Shown here: positions 12,717-26,335 of the stretch, one piece after another
Numbering within the stretch: position 1 is the first letter of the stretch
Layout of the letters: every line of letters begins with the position of its first letter
From: Rhizophagus sp. LPA8_4_AMF
Lineage: Eukaryota > Glomeromycota > Glomeromycetes > Glomerales > Glomeraceae
Assembly (NCBI GenBank): GCA_021464525.1
Contig: JADRCO010000611.1
Coordinates: forward strand, 1-29,728
Direction: 5' to 3'
Length of the DNA: 29,728 nucleotides
Position numbers and translations under genes: made by a program
Notes under the pieces: model-generated
The model's database searches: none
What the model was told of the DNA's origin: nothing
What the model saw: only the letters and a program-made list of their open reading frames with translations

Positions 12717-14971
12717 ATGTCCGACATTGAAAACATAGACCCTTTTTTAGGCGCTATTTCTAACACGAGAAATGATTCTGATTCTGAGGAAGAATTAGAA
12801 CAGGCGTCTGAAGCAGAACAACATAATGAAACTAGACCAGCTAGACCAACAGTAGCGATAAATTACCAGTATAAACCAGGAGTTAAAACCCACTATTGCT
12901 GTCAAATTGACAAAGAAATTCACGCTGAAAGAACTGACATTTTGATTACTAATGCACAGAAATCAACTGACGATAGCGGAAGTTCGTTTATTACGTACAC
13001 AGTAAAAGTAGGGGTATGTAACCATTCGTATTTTTTGATTCATACGTACAAACATTAATAAAACGTTGTCCTTTATATTAGTTTAAAGAAGTTTTAATTT
13101 AACAATTTTATTTCATACTTTTGGGGACTACAGGAAGAAGAAGTTAAGCGGCGTTATTCAGAATTCGAATCCTTGAGAAAATCCTTAATGAGATTATATC
13201 CCACATTGATAGTTCCGCCAATTCCCGAGAAACATTCATTTGGTGATCTATCTTAAATTCTTTGCTACCCTTAATTCAATTAATGGAAAGGAGGCGAGAT
13301 ACTTTCTTTTTCAATTATATATCAATTGATTTACTTAGATCAATACATGTCAATTGATTAGCTGATTATGCGACTTTGCAAGGCAAGGCCAAAGAAGACG
13401 TCGCAATTATCGAGAAACGTAAAAGAATGTTGCAAAGTTTCTTAAATCGTGTATCCAACCATCCACAACTTTCAAACGAACACGTGTTTCACAAATTTTT
13501 GGAAACCGGAGTTTCTTGGGTATAATTTTTTCGTAAATTTCTACTATCATTATAAATCTATAATTCATTTATTATTTACTTTATTATCCAATGTACACTA
13601 TATAGAATGATGTGTTGAAATCTCGCCCGCTTTCCAGTCTGCCGAAAAATATTCTTCAAGGATCTCCTGCTAATCTTTCGTCACATCCCTCTAGTGCATC
13701 TTCGTCGCCTACTAATAGCACGGTTCAGCAGACCGTACTTCCTAATCCGAATGCTTCTCAGCCATTAAAAAATCCTGATCCACGGTTTATTGATTCTGAA
13801 GCATTTACAAACAAATTTGCATATCATATAAGTCAAAATTTAGAAAAGACAAACAAGAGAACTTGGAAACGTTTGAATGGTACTCTTAAATTTATTATTT
13901 TATATTATATATTTTTTTTAACGTATATTTTTGTATTTTCATATACAGATTTGTCAAATGATTATGCTGAGTTAGGTGCAATTTATAATGGGTTCAGTTT
14001 AAATGAACATGGCGAATTAGCTAACGCCATCGAAAAAGTGGGACAAGCCGTTGACTCTTCTTATATGGCTACAGGATCTTTGGTAACATATATTAATTAG
14101 TCTTAATTAATGATAGACACAATAACTTATTCTTAACGTATAAATGTAGACTTCTTCACTTGAAGCTGAATTTTCTGAACCATTACAAGAGTATTCGCAG
14201 TTTGCACAGGTTATTAAACAGGTTCTTAAATACAGACACCTAAAACATTTACAAATGGAACTTACAGCCGAAACATTGGAGAAGCAAAAATTCAATTTGG
14301 AAGTTTTGGAAAAATCGGAACAAGAGTCAAAAAGGTTAGAAGAAGCTTTAACTAAAGATCGGGGCATCCAAGATACTCCCATTCAGAGTACTCAATCTAA
14401 TCTTGATGGCGAAAATAATGAAAATACTATCGGAGAAAACGGTCATTATGAGCATTCGCATAATGGGGACTCACTAACAATTACCAAATCTCACCAAAAG
14501 AGGCGTAGCGGCTCGAAGCTTTTTTCTGTTCTTAGTCATACAATTCATGGGATCATGGACGTTGATCCGGAAGCTACTCGGAGAAATAGTATCGGGAAAA
14601 CTAGAGAGTCTATAATCCAAGTAAGTTAAAATTACTTTTATTACATTAGCTGCTTTGTTAATAAATAATTTTTTTTCTACATTTCTTGATGAATTCAGCT
14701 TGAAGAAGCCAAGGTAACGACTGCCGAGGATTTAAAAAACATCTCAGCTTCAATTCAAGAAGATTTGGACCGTTTTCAACGTCAAAAAATTCGTGATTTA
14801 AGAGATATGCTTATAAATTATGCACAGGATCATGTAACATGGTGTAAAAAGGTATATAATTGATGGATTTTACTAATGATTGTAAACAAATATTAAATAC
14901 AATATTTCAATTTCTAGAATTTAAGTAGTTGGGAAGAAGCTAAGATCGAGGTTAAGAACGTTCAGATATAA
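12717..14971 (+). CDS. PX-BAR sorting nexin, Snx41/Atg20-like
   Basis: Sorting nexins of this group bind PI3P on endosomes through a PX domain and bend membrane with a BAR domain. The fungal Snx41/Atg20 proteins pair with Snx4 in endosomal recycling and selective autophagy. Eight exons: 12717-13013, 13134-13242, 13362-13519, 13606-13879, 13949-14082, 14150-14620, 14699-14851, 14918-14971, giving 549 aa. An acidic N-terminus is followed by PX (about 50-188) with RRYSEF at 105-110 and PPIPEKHS at 127-134, and then RKRMLQSFLNRV. A Ser/Pro/Asn-rich linker follows (about 195-245). The BAR part includes DYAELGAIYNGFSL, IEKVGQAVD and a long charged coiled coil (ELTAETLEKQKFNLEVLEKS). A low-complexity insertion interrupts the BAR region, as is common in fungal Snx41/Atg20. 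The family call rests on the linker and BAR motifs; Snx4 itself is the main alternative. Intron 4 is stop-free and a multiple of three (see findings). Confidence 0.9.
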
Positions 14972-15704
14972 ACTGTTAACTATTCCAGATAATAATAAGA
15001 CATGCGTTGCATATCAGTCTATTTATCAAAATTTGAAAGTTAGTTGAATTGGGTAAAAAGATAATATTTCTTAATTTATTAAATTCCAATTACCTTCTCT
15101 CTAGCTATCTATTATTTAATGACATTCATACGACATTTGTCAATTTATCAATATGTTGTGTTCGGGATACTGAACAAACATGACTAACATGATAAATTAT
15201 TAACATTGAAAGGTGATAGATCATCGTGATATAGGATTTTTTTTTCTTTATTACATTGAATAACGGAACAACTTTATTTTATGTTTAAATATTTTGAAAT
15301 TAGAATAATTTTGTACAATCCTATTATTTCTCTGATAAAAAATAAATTATATTACAATGGGGTGAGGCATATAAAATTTATAAACTAATGACTATTTTTT
15401 AAAAATATTGACTGATAATTTATTGATTGGTAATACCTAGGGGTGAGGTAATACAATTGGTTAACTGATTATGTAATAATTTAAACTATCCCGTGACTGA
15501 AATTAGCCCTAAGTTACGCTTAGAAATTAATAATCACTGGTATAAAAATACTCAAAATGCTAATTTATTGGTTAATCACCAGAACATACTTTGATAGTCA
15601 CTCCTACTAGGAGTGGAAAAAAAGTGACGAAAAAAAAACGAGTACGTGAACTTTCTTCGCCACACTCCCTGTTCTGACTAAAGTATGAACATTTTCTTGC
15701 TACA
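14972..15704. other. Spacer upstream of SWR1
   Basis: This 733 bp spacer holds the 3' end of the sorting nexin gene and the promoter of SWR1. The word 'ggggtgagg' occurs twice, near 15358 and 15440, each in a similar AT-rich setting. A perfect 17-bp palindrome lies at 15599-15615, about 90 bp upstream of the SWR1 start. A G/C-containing A-rich stretch (about 15616-15665) follows it. I see no gene. Confidence 0.5.
15599..15615. promoter_or_regulatory. 17-bp palindrome upstream of SWR1
   Basis: CACTCCTACTAGGAGTG has two perfect 8-base arms around one central base. It sits 89 bases upstream of the SWR1 start codon, in the expected core promoter or 5' UTR. Such symmetry fits a binding site for a dimeric regulator or a small RNA hairpin. 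I know of no regulator that I can match to it. Confidence 0.4.
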
Positions 15705-18700
15705 ATGGTCGCAGCTTGTGCATTGACAATGTCAAACTCCAGCGAACAAAGTGCTAGTGGAATCGATTTTACTGAAAATGAGGAAGTAAAAGTGGTAATC
15801 TGTCAAGATAATAGTGCCGCAGTAACTACTACACGAAGGTCTCAGAGAAATATTGGAAAAAAGCCTAGGAGATATAATATTTACTCAGAAACAGATACTA
15901 GTAATGATAGCTTTAGTAGTAATAGTAGTACAGAATCTCCCACGAAAAAGAAATCCTTATCTGCAAAAAGTCAAGTTAAAGTCATTAGTCCTAAGCGAGG
16001 TCCTGGTCGACCACGAAAAAACCATGATTCAGAGCTTCAACGCAACATAAGTTCACCTATAACAACTCGTCCAAATGTACAATTGAATCAACCTACTGGT
16101 AAACCACCTTTAATGCCTGTAAAGTCCCTTCGTTTGAAGTTTTCTTTTGATTCAGGTGCGGCCTCCGCCCCTGTAAATACTACCCCTATTAGACGAGGAC
16201 CAGGTCGACCTCGAAAAAATCCGTCACCATTGGATAATGTGAAATCATCTCCTGTTAACGGACAATCCGCGCGTCATAATGATACCAAAGAAGCTTTCGT
16301 TACTCCTAGGACGAAAAGAGCAAAAACTTCATCAAATAGTGAAGAATCTACATTACAGATAACGCCAAAGATGCCAGAAAAACCAAAGACTCCCTTGGAT
16401 ATAATTCGTGAAGAGCATGTGAAGGAACGCGTAGATAGTCTCGTACAAGTTGTTGAAGAACATGACAGCTTGGTTCGAGAGTTGTATTATATGGAATCTT
16501 ATAATATGTTGATGTGGGATCTCGACCCACAAAGAATAAATTCTGATAATAGTGAGCGTATGGTTAAGGTACGATTGTCTCGCACCGTTACCCTGATTCA
16601 TATTAGATTTAAATTTAACTTATTCAGAATTTTAAAGTTATTTATTTTTACTTTTATTCTGTATAATATAATATTGATAAATAAACTTGAAATTTTTTTT
16701 TTTTCATTTGTTATACTCATTTACATCTGTTTTAAATAAAATCATTCTGGGTGTGCTAAATGGGTGTTTACAATTTATTTGTTATAATAATAATTAATTA
16801 TAATGATTGACTTAGTACTTAGAAAATCACAACTTATGGTCCTCTTTAAACGACCAAGTCACCAACAGCATCCAATCAAATTCTACTAGGATGTCCACTC
16901 GTCGGTCACTTAACAAACATCGTGACTCTATACTCAATATGTTACAACAATCTATCGGTTCTCGTGTGTTCCATAATGTCATGGCATCCGAACACACTTC
17001 CGGAGATTCTGATAGTGGAAGTCGCACTCACCGTAGGTCCTCAAGAGTAGATTCTACTAATAATCGTGATAATGCTTCATCAGGTGGTATGTCATTGTAT
17101 TCGCTTCGTAAGAGAGGTCATGCTCAATTTCCAAGTTTTGAGGCATATTTGGAATCGTTCGTCACTTTGGATGACGAAGATATTACTCCTGCTGAGGAAG
17201 AAGCTAAGCTCCAAAGTGAAATAGACGTTGATTATCGCATTTGGGTCTTAAAAAATCAAGGAAAATTACAACCAATTCCTAAACCAGCTACTGAACCACC
17301 ACGCCAAAAAACTCATTGGGATTATATTCTTGATGGAGTAATTGCAAAATCGAAAAGGATAAATAAAAGTAGTGATGAAAGGCTAAGAAAAACGCATCAA
17401 ATCAGTAGAGCAGTTTTAGGACATTTTAATAAATTGGCAATGAAAGAGCCAAACGCAATAAAAGCCGAAGAAAAACGGATCAAAAAGTTGGCCAAGACTA
17501 CAGGCAATCTAATTAAGCAAAGATGGAGAGAAATATCAAAAGTAAGTTTTCACACGATATATTTATTCATTTTTTTTATCTTATATTTATTGTCAAAATA
17601 TCATCTTATATTTTGATGTATCAAAATTTATATCCATAGATATTACTTCAAAAAATTATATATATGACATTATTTATTAATTCGAAAATTGATATTCTAG
17701 TTTATTAATGATATGCACGACAAGTTAGTGGCCGAAGAAGAAGAAAGAAGAGGCAAACAAAAGCTTAATGCGCTTTTTGAAGATGCCACTCAGAAGATTG
17801 AATTTCACGAAAAATATTTAATGGGTACTGCTTCTACGGACAATACTATTGTTAATAAAACTAATGAAGATGACAATAATAATCAGGAATCCGGAGCGGA
17901 TGTTAATTCGTTCGATAACGATCAAATGTCTATAGATGAGGACTTGGAAATTGATTATCCTCTCGATTTTAATCATGACGATGATTTATCTACAGATCCG
18001 GATATGTCCGAAATGGCACTGGATCAAAATGTTGAAGATGATGAAGCTTCATTGGAAGCTCAAGAACTTGAGGAAGATTCTGAAGAGGAAGCAGTTGAAT
18101 TAAATGATTTAGCTGATGAAATGAATCTTCCCATAGATGAATTATTGAAACGTTATGGTGTTAATAAACAATCTGAAGAAGAGAACGAAGATACAGATCG
18201 TTCTGACGAGATAAAGCCAGTATTGAATGGAACCACTAATCGGGATTTAAAAAAAAATCATCTAAACTTATCATTATATGATAGTGATGATGATAGCTTT
18301 TCGGAATTAGAAACGTCAACACAAAGTTCTAATACAACCAAAACGAGGACTCCAATACCATCATTACTGAGGGGTCAACTTCGTGCATACCAGCATGATG
18401 GACTTCATTGGCTTGCCAGTTTGTATGAGCAAAGAAGTAATGGTATTCTTGCCGATGAAATGGGTCTCGGTAAAACTATTCAAACTATCGCATTATTAGC
18501 CCATTTGGCTTGTGATAAAGGCGTTTGGGGACCTCATTTAATTATTGTACCTACAAGTGTCATTATTAATTGGGAAATGGAGTTTAAAAAATGGTGTCCC
18601 GGATTTATTATTTTAACCTATTATGGCAGTCCAAAAGAGCGTAAAGAAAAACGGTTAGGATGGTCTAAAGAACATTCATTCCACGTTTGTATTACATCTT

Positions 18701-21032
18701 ATCATCTCGCAGTACAAGATGCGATTAATTTCAGGAAAAAGAGATGGCACTATCTGATTCTTGATGAAGCTCATAATATCAAGAATTTTAAATCCCAACG
18801 TTGGAATACGTTATTGAACTTTAATTCTGAGAGGAGATTGTTACTAACTGGAACACCATTACAAAACAACCTTATGGAATTATGGTCATTACTGTACTTT
18901 TTAAAACCCAATGTACGTAATGATGATATGCCATTCGAGTATGCTAACCAGAAAGAGTTTCAAGATTGGTTTTCGCGACCTGTTGATAAAATGATTGAAA
19001 ATAATGAAGGATTTGATGAAAAAACTCGTACAGCTATTCTTACCTTACATACATTACTGCGACCTTATCTTCTACGCCGGTTAAAAATTGACGTAGAAAA
19101 ACAATTACCAGCCAAGCATACTCATATTATCAAATGTCGTTTATCGAAAAGACAAAGATTTTTATATGATGACTTTATGTCTAGATCTAAAACTAAAGAA
19201 ACTCTTCGATCAGGAAATTTTTTAAGTATTATAAATTGTCTTATGCAGCTACGTAAGGTCTGTAATCATCCAGATTTATTTGAAGTTCGACCTATTGTAA
19301 CTTCATTTGCAATGAGTCGATCTGCTATTAGAGATTATGAATATTGTGAGATGACTCTACGTAATCGACTTAATCGAGGGAACGATTATTTGAAGATGAT
19401 AAATTTTGACTTATTTAATCTTTTACCAATTTATTATGAGAATATGGATTGGTTGGCTTCTTCTGAATGTAATAAATTAGATTCAGACAATTTATTCATA
19501 GAGAAACTTAATTTGTATAATTCAAGAATTAACAACATTGTCGAAGAGATATCCTATTATAGTCTTAGTAAGTTTGGTAATGTAATGCAAAACCGTGCTC
19601 ATATAGAAAGTTTAGAACGTTGGAAACATATGAGATATATCAATTCTTTTCGTCTTAAACGTCGTCCTATATATGGAACAGGTTTAATTAACATATGTAG
19701 GCAATTGGGTATATCACCATTTGATCAAGCTTTAATGGATTCTAAGAATCCCAGGAAGTATTTAGAACATACTAATACATTACCTGATATGGTTGTATCT
19801 TATGAACGAAGATATGGTATGATGGAAGAAATCATAAAGAAATATGCTTTTGTGACTCCAGCGGTGGTTGCTGCAGATGTTCGTTCATACACATTATCCG
19901 GGTTACCTGAAGAATTTCAACATATTATTCATAATCACGCACAAGATTTATATTATCCGATACGAGTTAAGCTTATGATTGCTTTTCCCGACAAGAGACT
20001 TTTACAATATGATTGTGGTAAATTGCAAGAACTGGATAGATTACTTCGCAACCTTAAAGAAAAGGGTCACCGAGCCTTAATTTTCACACAAATGACTCGT
20101 GTACTTGATATACTGGAAATCTTTTTGAACATTCATGGACATCGTTATCTTCGTTTAGATGGTGCTACTAAAATAGAGCAACGGCAATTATTAACAGAAC
20201 GATTCAATAATGATCCAAGAATTTTGGTGTTCATATTATCAACGAGATCTGGTGGATTGGGTATTAATCTTACAGGTGCAGATACTGTTATATTTTATGA
20301 TATAGATTGGAATCCTTGTATGGATCGACAGTGTCAAGATAGGTAAATAAGTAAAAATTATAAATCATGTTCGTTTTCTTTTAAAAAATAAAAACCAATA
20401 AATATGTTGATTTGATTAAAAATTTTCTCCATTTTAGATGTCATCGTATTGGACAAACACGTGAAGTAAATATATATCGTTTTGTATGTGAAGCAACAAT
20501 AGAAGAAAACATGCTTGCCAAAGCACAACAAAAAGAAATGCTTGATAAAATGGTTATCACTGATGGTGGGTTTACAACTGATTTTTGGTCACAGCCAAAA
20601 GTTGATTGGCGTGATATAGTAAAAGTGATCGCACCTGATCATGACAAAGAAATTAATGATGAACCGGAATCAGGGGTTGAATTAGAACAATGTTTAGCAA
20701 AAGTTGAAGATGATACAGACGTAAATGCTGCAGAAATAGCGAAGAAAGAAATGGAATCAGATTTAATAGAATTTGATGAAAACGCAGTAACGCCGGCAGA
20801 AAGTTCAGGTGGAGCAGAGAATTCTTCTGTTGCTTTAGTGAGAAGGGAAAGTACCGTTTCTACTGCACCTTCACCACTGAATGAAAATTATGATGATGAT
20901 AATCTTAAATCTCACCTTTTACCCGTGGAACTATATATGTTTCGTTTTATGGAATTTGATTTGGATAAATATGTTGGATTTGGTAGAACATTTGAATATA
21001 ATTCAACAGAAGATATAAACAATGAAGAATAA
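15705..21032 (+). CDS. SWR1: SWR1, Swi2/Snf2-type ATPase of the SWR1 complex
   Basis: Swr1 is the catalytic subunit that exchanges histone H2A for H2A.Z in nucleosomes (SRCAP/p400 group). Four exons: 15705-16568, 16816-17541, 17701-20342, 20438-21032, giving 1608 aa. The exon 2 start at 16816 is chosen because only that acceptor keeps frame with the AAG/GTACGA donor, giving RMVK-YLENHNLW. The basic N-terminus has two AT-hooks, RGPGRPRKN at 98-106 and 164-172. An HSA domain spans about 450-540 (THWDYILDGVIAKSKR onward). The acidic region from about 570-720 fits the H2A.Z-H2B binding part. The helicase has Walker A DEMGLGKT (782-789), DEAH (885-888), LTGTPLQN (912-919), FTQMTRVLDILE after 1321, and CHRIGQ after 1411. 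A long insertion splits the two ATPase lobes, which is typical of the INO80/SWR1 class. The ending is ITDGGFTTDFW and an acidic tail. Yeast Swr1 is about 1514 aa. Ino80 is less likely because of the acidic N-terminal layout and the motifs after the second lobe. Confidence 0.93.
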
Positions 21033-21642
21033 AAATAATTTTTTACATTATAAAAAAGTATAAAGAAAAAAAAAATTTTTTTTTTGTTTTATAAATTATT
21101 ATCTTTCATTAATAAAATATTAGGTTGTAAATTTGTTTTTTTTTTTGAATTCATGTTAATATTTTATTAGGTAAATAATTTTTATCCCAAGTGTAAAATA
21201 TAATTTGTTTTTTTTAAAAAATTTTCTTTTTTTTTTTTTGTATTCTGTGTATTTATTTTCTATCAGATTTTAATAAATTTACATCAAAGAGAATAAATTT
21301 ATACTAAATTTTTTTTTAATAAGTTGTGACGATTTAATAGACCTATATGCTAAGCAGATTACGCGGTATTCACATAGCGTCTTTTTTTATATATATATCT
21401 GAATTTTTCTTAAATTTGGAACAACGATTATAAAATTAAAATATTGATTTATAAAATTTATAAATAAAAAAAAAAACGAAAACCGAACAATTTTGATATT
21501 TTAAAAGCATATTAAAACTTTGGTAAAATTTTCATTTGCAACATTGTAAAACACAATACAATTTTTTTTTTTTTTTGTTGCACAGTCCTTTACTTATTTA
21601 TTATACTACTATTTTAAATTTCAAATAATTTGATTGAAAAGA
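21033..21642. other. Tail-to-tail spacer SWR1 / Ran
   Basis: This 610 bp spacer lies between convergent genes. It is full of A and T tracts. AATAAA at 21111 fits SWR1 polyadenylation, and several TTTATT words in 21590-21605 fit polyadenylation of minus-strand Ran. I see no gene. Confidence 0.6.
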
Positions 21643-22872
<1,230 letters not shown>

Positions 22873-23480
22873 ATTTTTTTTTTTTTTTTTTGTTGATGCT
22901 TTTTCTTTCTATTTAGATAATATTAAATAATAATAATAAGAAAAAGCCGCGAAAAAAAAAAAAAATTTTTAAAAATAAAAGGAGCTTATTGACGTTGCCA
23001 AAACTTTTTCCTGTGATCAAAATGATATATTAATAGATCATCATTAGATAAACTACGTACACACAAAGTAAATATATATAGAAAAAGTTATTTGATTAAT
23101 AATTTGTTTGGCTTTTTTTTTTTATCTCTCTCTTTTTTTCTTTTAAACTAACAATCGGATTACTAAATCCTTTCCTTGTAGAAAAATAAAAAAAAAAATA
23201 ATTTATTTTAGCTTTAATAAGTAAATTGAGTTTTTTTTTTTTTTTTGAAGTCTCAATTTTTCGGCCAAAGAACTCAAAAAATCAGATCAGATCCTCTTCA
23301 TTATAGGCACGTGCAATATGAATACCTCACTATTTATTACTAATCAAGATTTACAAACTCGTGATAATCGTCATAATTACGTAGTCAATTACTGGATTAG
23401 TTAATAAGGAGGCTACGATACAAAAGTATAGGTAATTACAAACTATGATTCAATAAGACAGAACTGGGCAAAGGAATTGA
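22873..23480. promoter_or_regulatory. Upstream region of Ran
   Basis: This stretch should carry the Ran promoter and 5' UTR (minus strand). It begins with an 18-base T run in plus orientation, an A-rich leader for Ran. More homopolymers lie at 22956-22970, 23114-23125 and 23231-23246. A GCACGTGC palindrome (an E-box-like core) lies near 23309. No coding frame is visible. Confidence 0.45.
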
Positions 23481-25200
23481 ATAGGTATCACAAAAGGTTA
23501 TTATGACCAGCAAATTATACGAGGATCAAATTTAGAACGGTATTGTACCGTGTCGTGGACTGAAGATTTGACAAAAGTTATTATATTTGGGGTGTGTAGC
23601 GTAAGATGACATATCAATACATACAGTATTACTTGACTTTTACCATACAGGTTAATACCCCCTCTTTTGAACACATAATTTAGGCTGGAATTAGAAAAAT
23701 TAATTAGGCCAAAACTATGTTCATTGTACTTGGGTACCACCGTCCACCGTAAATAATTCCGAACATAAAAATGTTGTAATGCATATGCCGTAAAATTAAG
23801 GAATTGGCTCATGGCGCACTAGGCATACTTGGTAATTTGCAAATGTAAAACTTTGTGCAATCATATATAATCACATTATATAATAATAATTAAGCGTATA
23901 ATGTACGCTACACCTATTGCGCTACCTGGATAAGTTTAAGAGGGGATTGAAATTTATCTCATACAGTAATCTAAAAAGAAAAAATAAAGAAATGATATTT
24001 AACTTTCATAATTTTATTCCATATTTTAGATATTTTACGGTATATAAAATTACGGCATTACGACATTTACAGCAATTTTATAGCCAATTTATGATTTATG
24101 ACATTTTTTATTACGGCGTAAAAATAATTCCGATAGTACCTATAGTTTGTATAAAACGTAATCTTTTAATAAATATTAAAATTTTAAATTATATTAAAAT
24201 TTTAATCATTATTTATAATAAAGTTTTATAATTTAATAAAATTATGAATTATTATGAATTACGATTAATTGATTTTCTAGATCATAGTACTTTTGTTTGG
24301 GTGTATTTATGGAGATCCTTAGTTTAGGTTTACCGTAATACCATAATGCCGTATAGTTAACGGAAGAATTTATACCTCGGGTTAGTCGGGTATAGGGTAT
24401 AATTCAATCGGATTAGACTTGAAATATTTTAGTTAGTGATATACCGTATACGAGTAATACACACCTATAAGTATAATTAAAACGTAGTGATATCCGTTGA
24501 TATCCGAGTGTTGCTATATCGAATTTCCCGAAGATTTAAAGTGTTAATATTAATTATAATGATCAATTGAAAATTTTAATATATCATTTAAAGTATATTA
24601 AATTTAATATGATATTATCTCATGGTAAGTAATATCACCATTTACCTTAAGGTGAATAGCGGGAATACCTTGCGGGATTATCAAATAAATATTTTAACAA
24701 ACATAAATTATAAATTATCTGAATTACACTTTTTTTAAAAAACTTAATTTGATATGCGACATGACAAATCTTCATTAAACATAATTAATTCGATTTTTTT
24801 TTAAATTTTATGCAATTAAACATATTGTACACAATTAAAACATACTTGTACATAAACACATAAAGTATTATTTAATATTGAAATACAAAAATTCTTAATA
24901 CAAAATGATTTTTTTTATATTTTTAAAATTAAAAATTTTTTTTTTCGAATATTTTTTTTCTTCGAATAATTTTTTTGTCAATTGTTCTTAAAGAAGATTC
25001 TTTGAATAACTTTTTTGTCAATTGTTCTTAAAAGAAGATTCTTTGAATAAGTTTTTTGTCAATTGTTCTTAAAAGAAAATTCTTTACTTTAAAAGAAACA
25101 AGCACGTAATTTTACGAACGAAAATTTAATGCATAAGATATACGGCATAATAATATGTAAGGGAGGTAAGGGTGTTACATGTAATTTCACATAACATGGT
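23481..25200. other. Gene-poor block with recurring TACGG(C/T)AT octamers
   Basis: I find no recognisable protein here; the two open frames of about 100 codons (23501-23812 minus, 23917-24231 plus) look like chance. The block holds a cluster of octamers of the TACGG(C/T)AT type and their reverse complements, at 23537 (a hairpin), 23785, 24036, 24051, 24112, 24331, 24346, 24441 and 25141. The 23481-23900 part is richer in G/C than its surroundings. The block could be the relic of a non-autonomous mobile element, but I see no transposase and no clear target-site duplication. Confidence 0.35.
24960..25081. repeat. 41-bp tandem repeat, three copies
   Basis: Three consecutive units of 40-41 bp: 24960-24999, 25000-25040 and 25041-25081. 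Each carries TTTTTTGTCAATTGTTCTTA followed by AAGAAGATT or AAGAAAATT, and differs from its neighbours at only a few positions. The next four bases start a fourth unit that then diverges. In the first two copies GAAGATTC gives an inverted GAA..TTC pair. Confidence 0.85.
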
Positions 25201-26239
25201 TCAAATATTTTTTCTAGATTAAATAATGAATGGATGAAATGAATAAAATAAATGAATGTACAGTACATAATAATAAAATGTTTTTATTTATTCATTAATG
25301 AGTCATGTACATAGCACTGAGTCATTTCTTGAGAATGAAGAAGTACAACATTTAAAAAAAATTTCAAATCGATTAAATTACAAAATTTTAATATGATTTG
25401 TGATACAATTACAATAACTCTCATTCGCTGTGGCTTTGTCCGAAAGTTTTACGATCGGTGAATTATAGGGTTCAACATCGATCGGCTTTAATGGTCGCTG
25501 ATTTATAATTTTTTTTTTCTCGTCACAGTTTTACACACAAATGACACAAATGACATAGGGCGTTTTACAAAAGAATAGAATCAAATAAAGATAATATTAA
25601 TACTATAACAAATTGTTCCATAAGAAGATAATAGTTTTTTATATTATTTATATTAAAGAAGTTTCCAACTCTAAAATAGGTCAAATAATAATTCGAGAAG
25701 AATTGTGTACAATCACATATGTAACAATCACATATTTCTTTGTTGACTAAAATATTTGGTTAGATTGGTTCACAACATTTTCTTAACGTAAAAATACGTA
25801 ATCTCAAACACGGGGGGTATCATCAAATCAATAGACTCTTTTCGAATAAATCAATTTGCTTTCATTTTTTTTAAAAAGTTAATTCTTTAAAATGAAAGAA
25901 GAAATATGCAAGAAACAAGTTAGGCGATCATAATTTAATCCGTTATTCTTGGCATCGTTCGCAACGTTTTTAGCAACGTTTTACCTAGGATTGTAAATAA
26001 TCCGATAACCTGTTATATATTAGGTGAACGGAAAATTTTTCCATTTTTTTTAATTGGTGCAAAAAAAAAACAAGATTTACATTTCAATTTTTTGACCTTG
26101 ACCCGATTATTTAAATTTCTCTCCAATAAATTTTCAGATAAATGTTATAAAAGGATTTTCGAAACATTTTGTTTATTACACCATCTAAATTTTTTATGTA
26201 CCTATTGGAAAATATTATTTTAATTATTTTTAGAAAGGG
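25201..26239. other. Featureless AT-rich DNA
   Basis: I see no gene in this kilobase. Short items are a two-copy direct repeat of GCAACGTTTTTA/GCAACGTTTTA at 25961-25983, and a CGATCG word repeated 21 bases apart near 25451-25485. Confidence 0.5.
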
Positions 26240-26296
26240 TTTTTTTTTTTTTTTTTTTGGTTTTATTCTTTATGATTCTTTATTTATTTATTTATT

Positions 26297-26335
<39 letters not shown>

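Noticed and set aside
16348..16601. Two overlapping minus-strand open frames (60 and 82 codons)
   Set aside because: They lie opposite the SWR1 coding exon and are shadows of it; no motif is visible.
16569..16739. SWR1 frame continuing past exon 1 as the true protein end
   Set aside because: The HSA and helicase regions downstream are in frame through a clean donor at 16569 and acceptor at 16815, so this is read-through of an intron.
23501..23812. 103-codon minus-strand open frame
   Set aside because: No recognisable domain or splice context, and residue content follows local base composition.
23917..24231. 104-codon plus-strand open frame
   Set aside because: Dominated by I, L, Y, F, N and K as expected from AT-rich chance frames; overlaps the octamer cluster.
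24960..25081. CRISPR-like array
   Set aside because: The units are contiguous 41-bp tandem copies with no spacers, in a eukaryotic genome.
25425..25520. Possible tRNA-like or Pol III gene: GGTTCAACATC followed by a T run
   Set aside because: The T-arm stem does not pair, there is no acceptor stem or convincing A box, and T runs are everywhere here.
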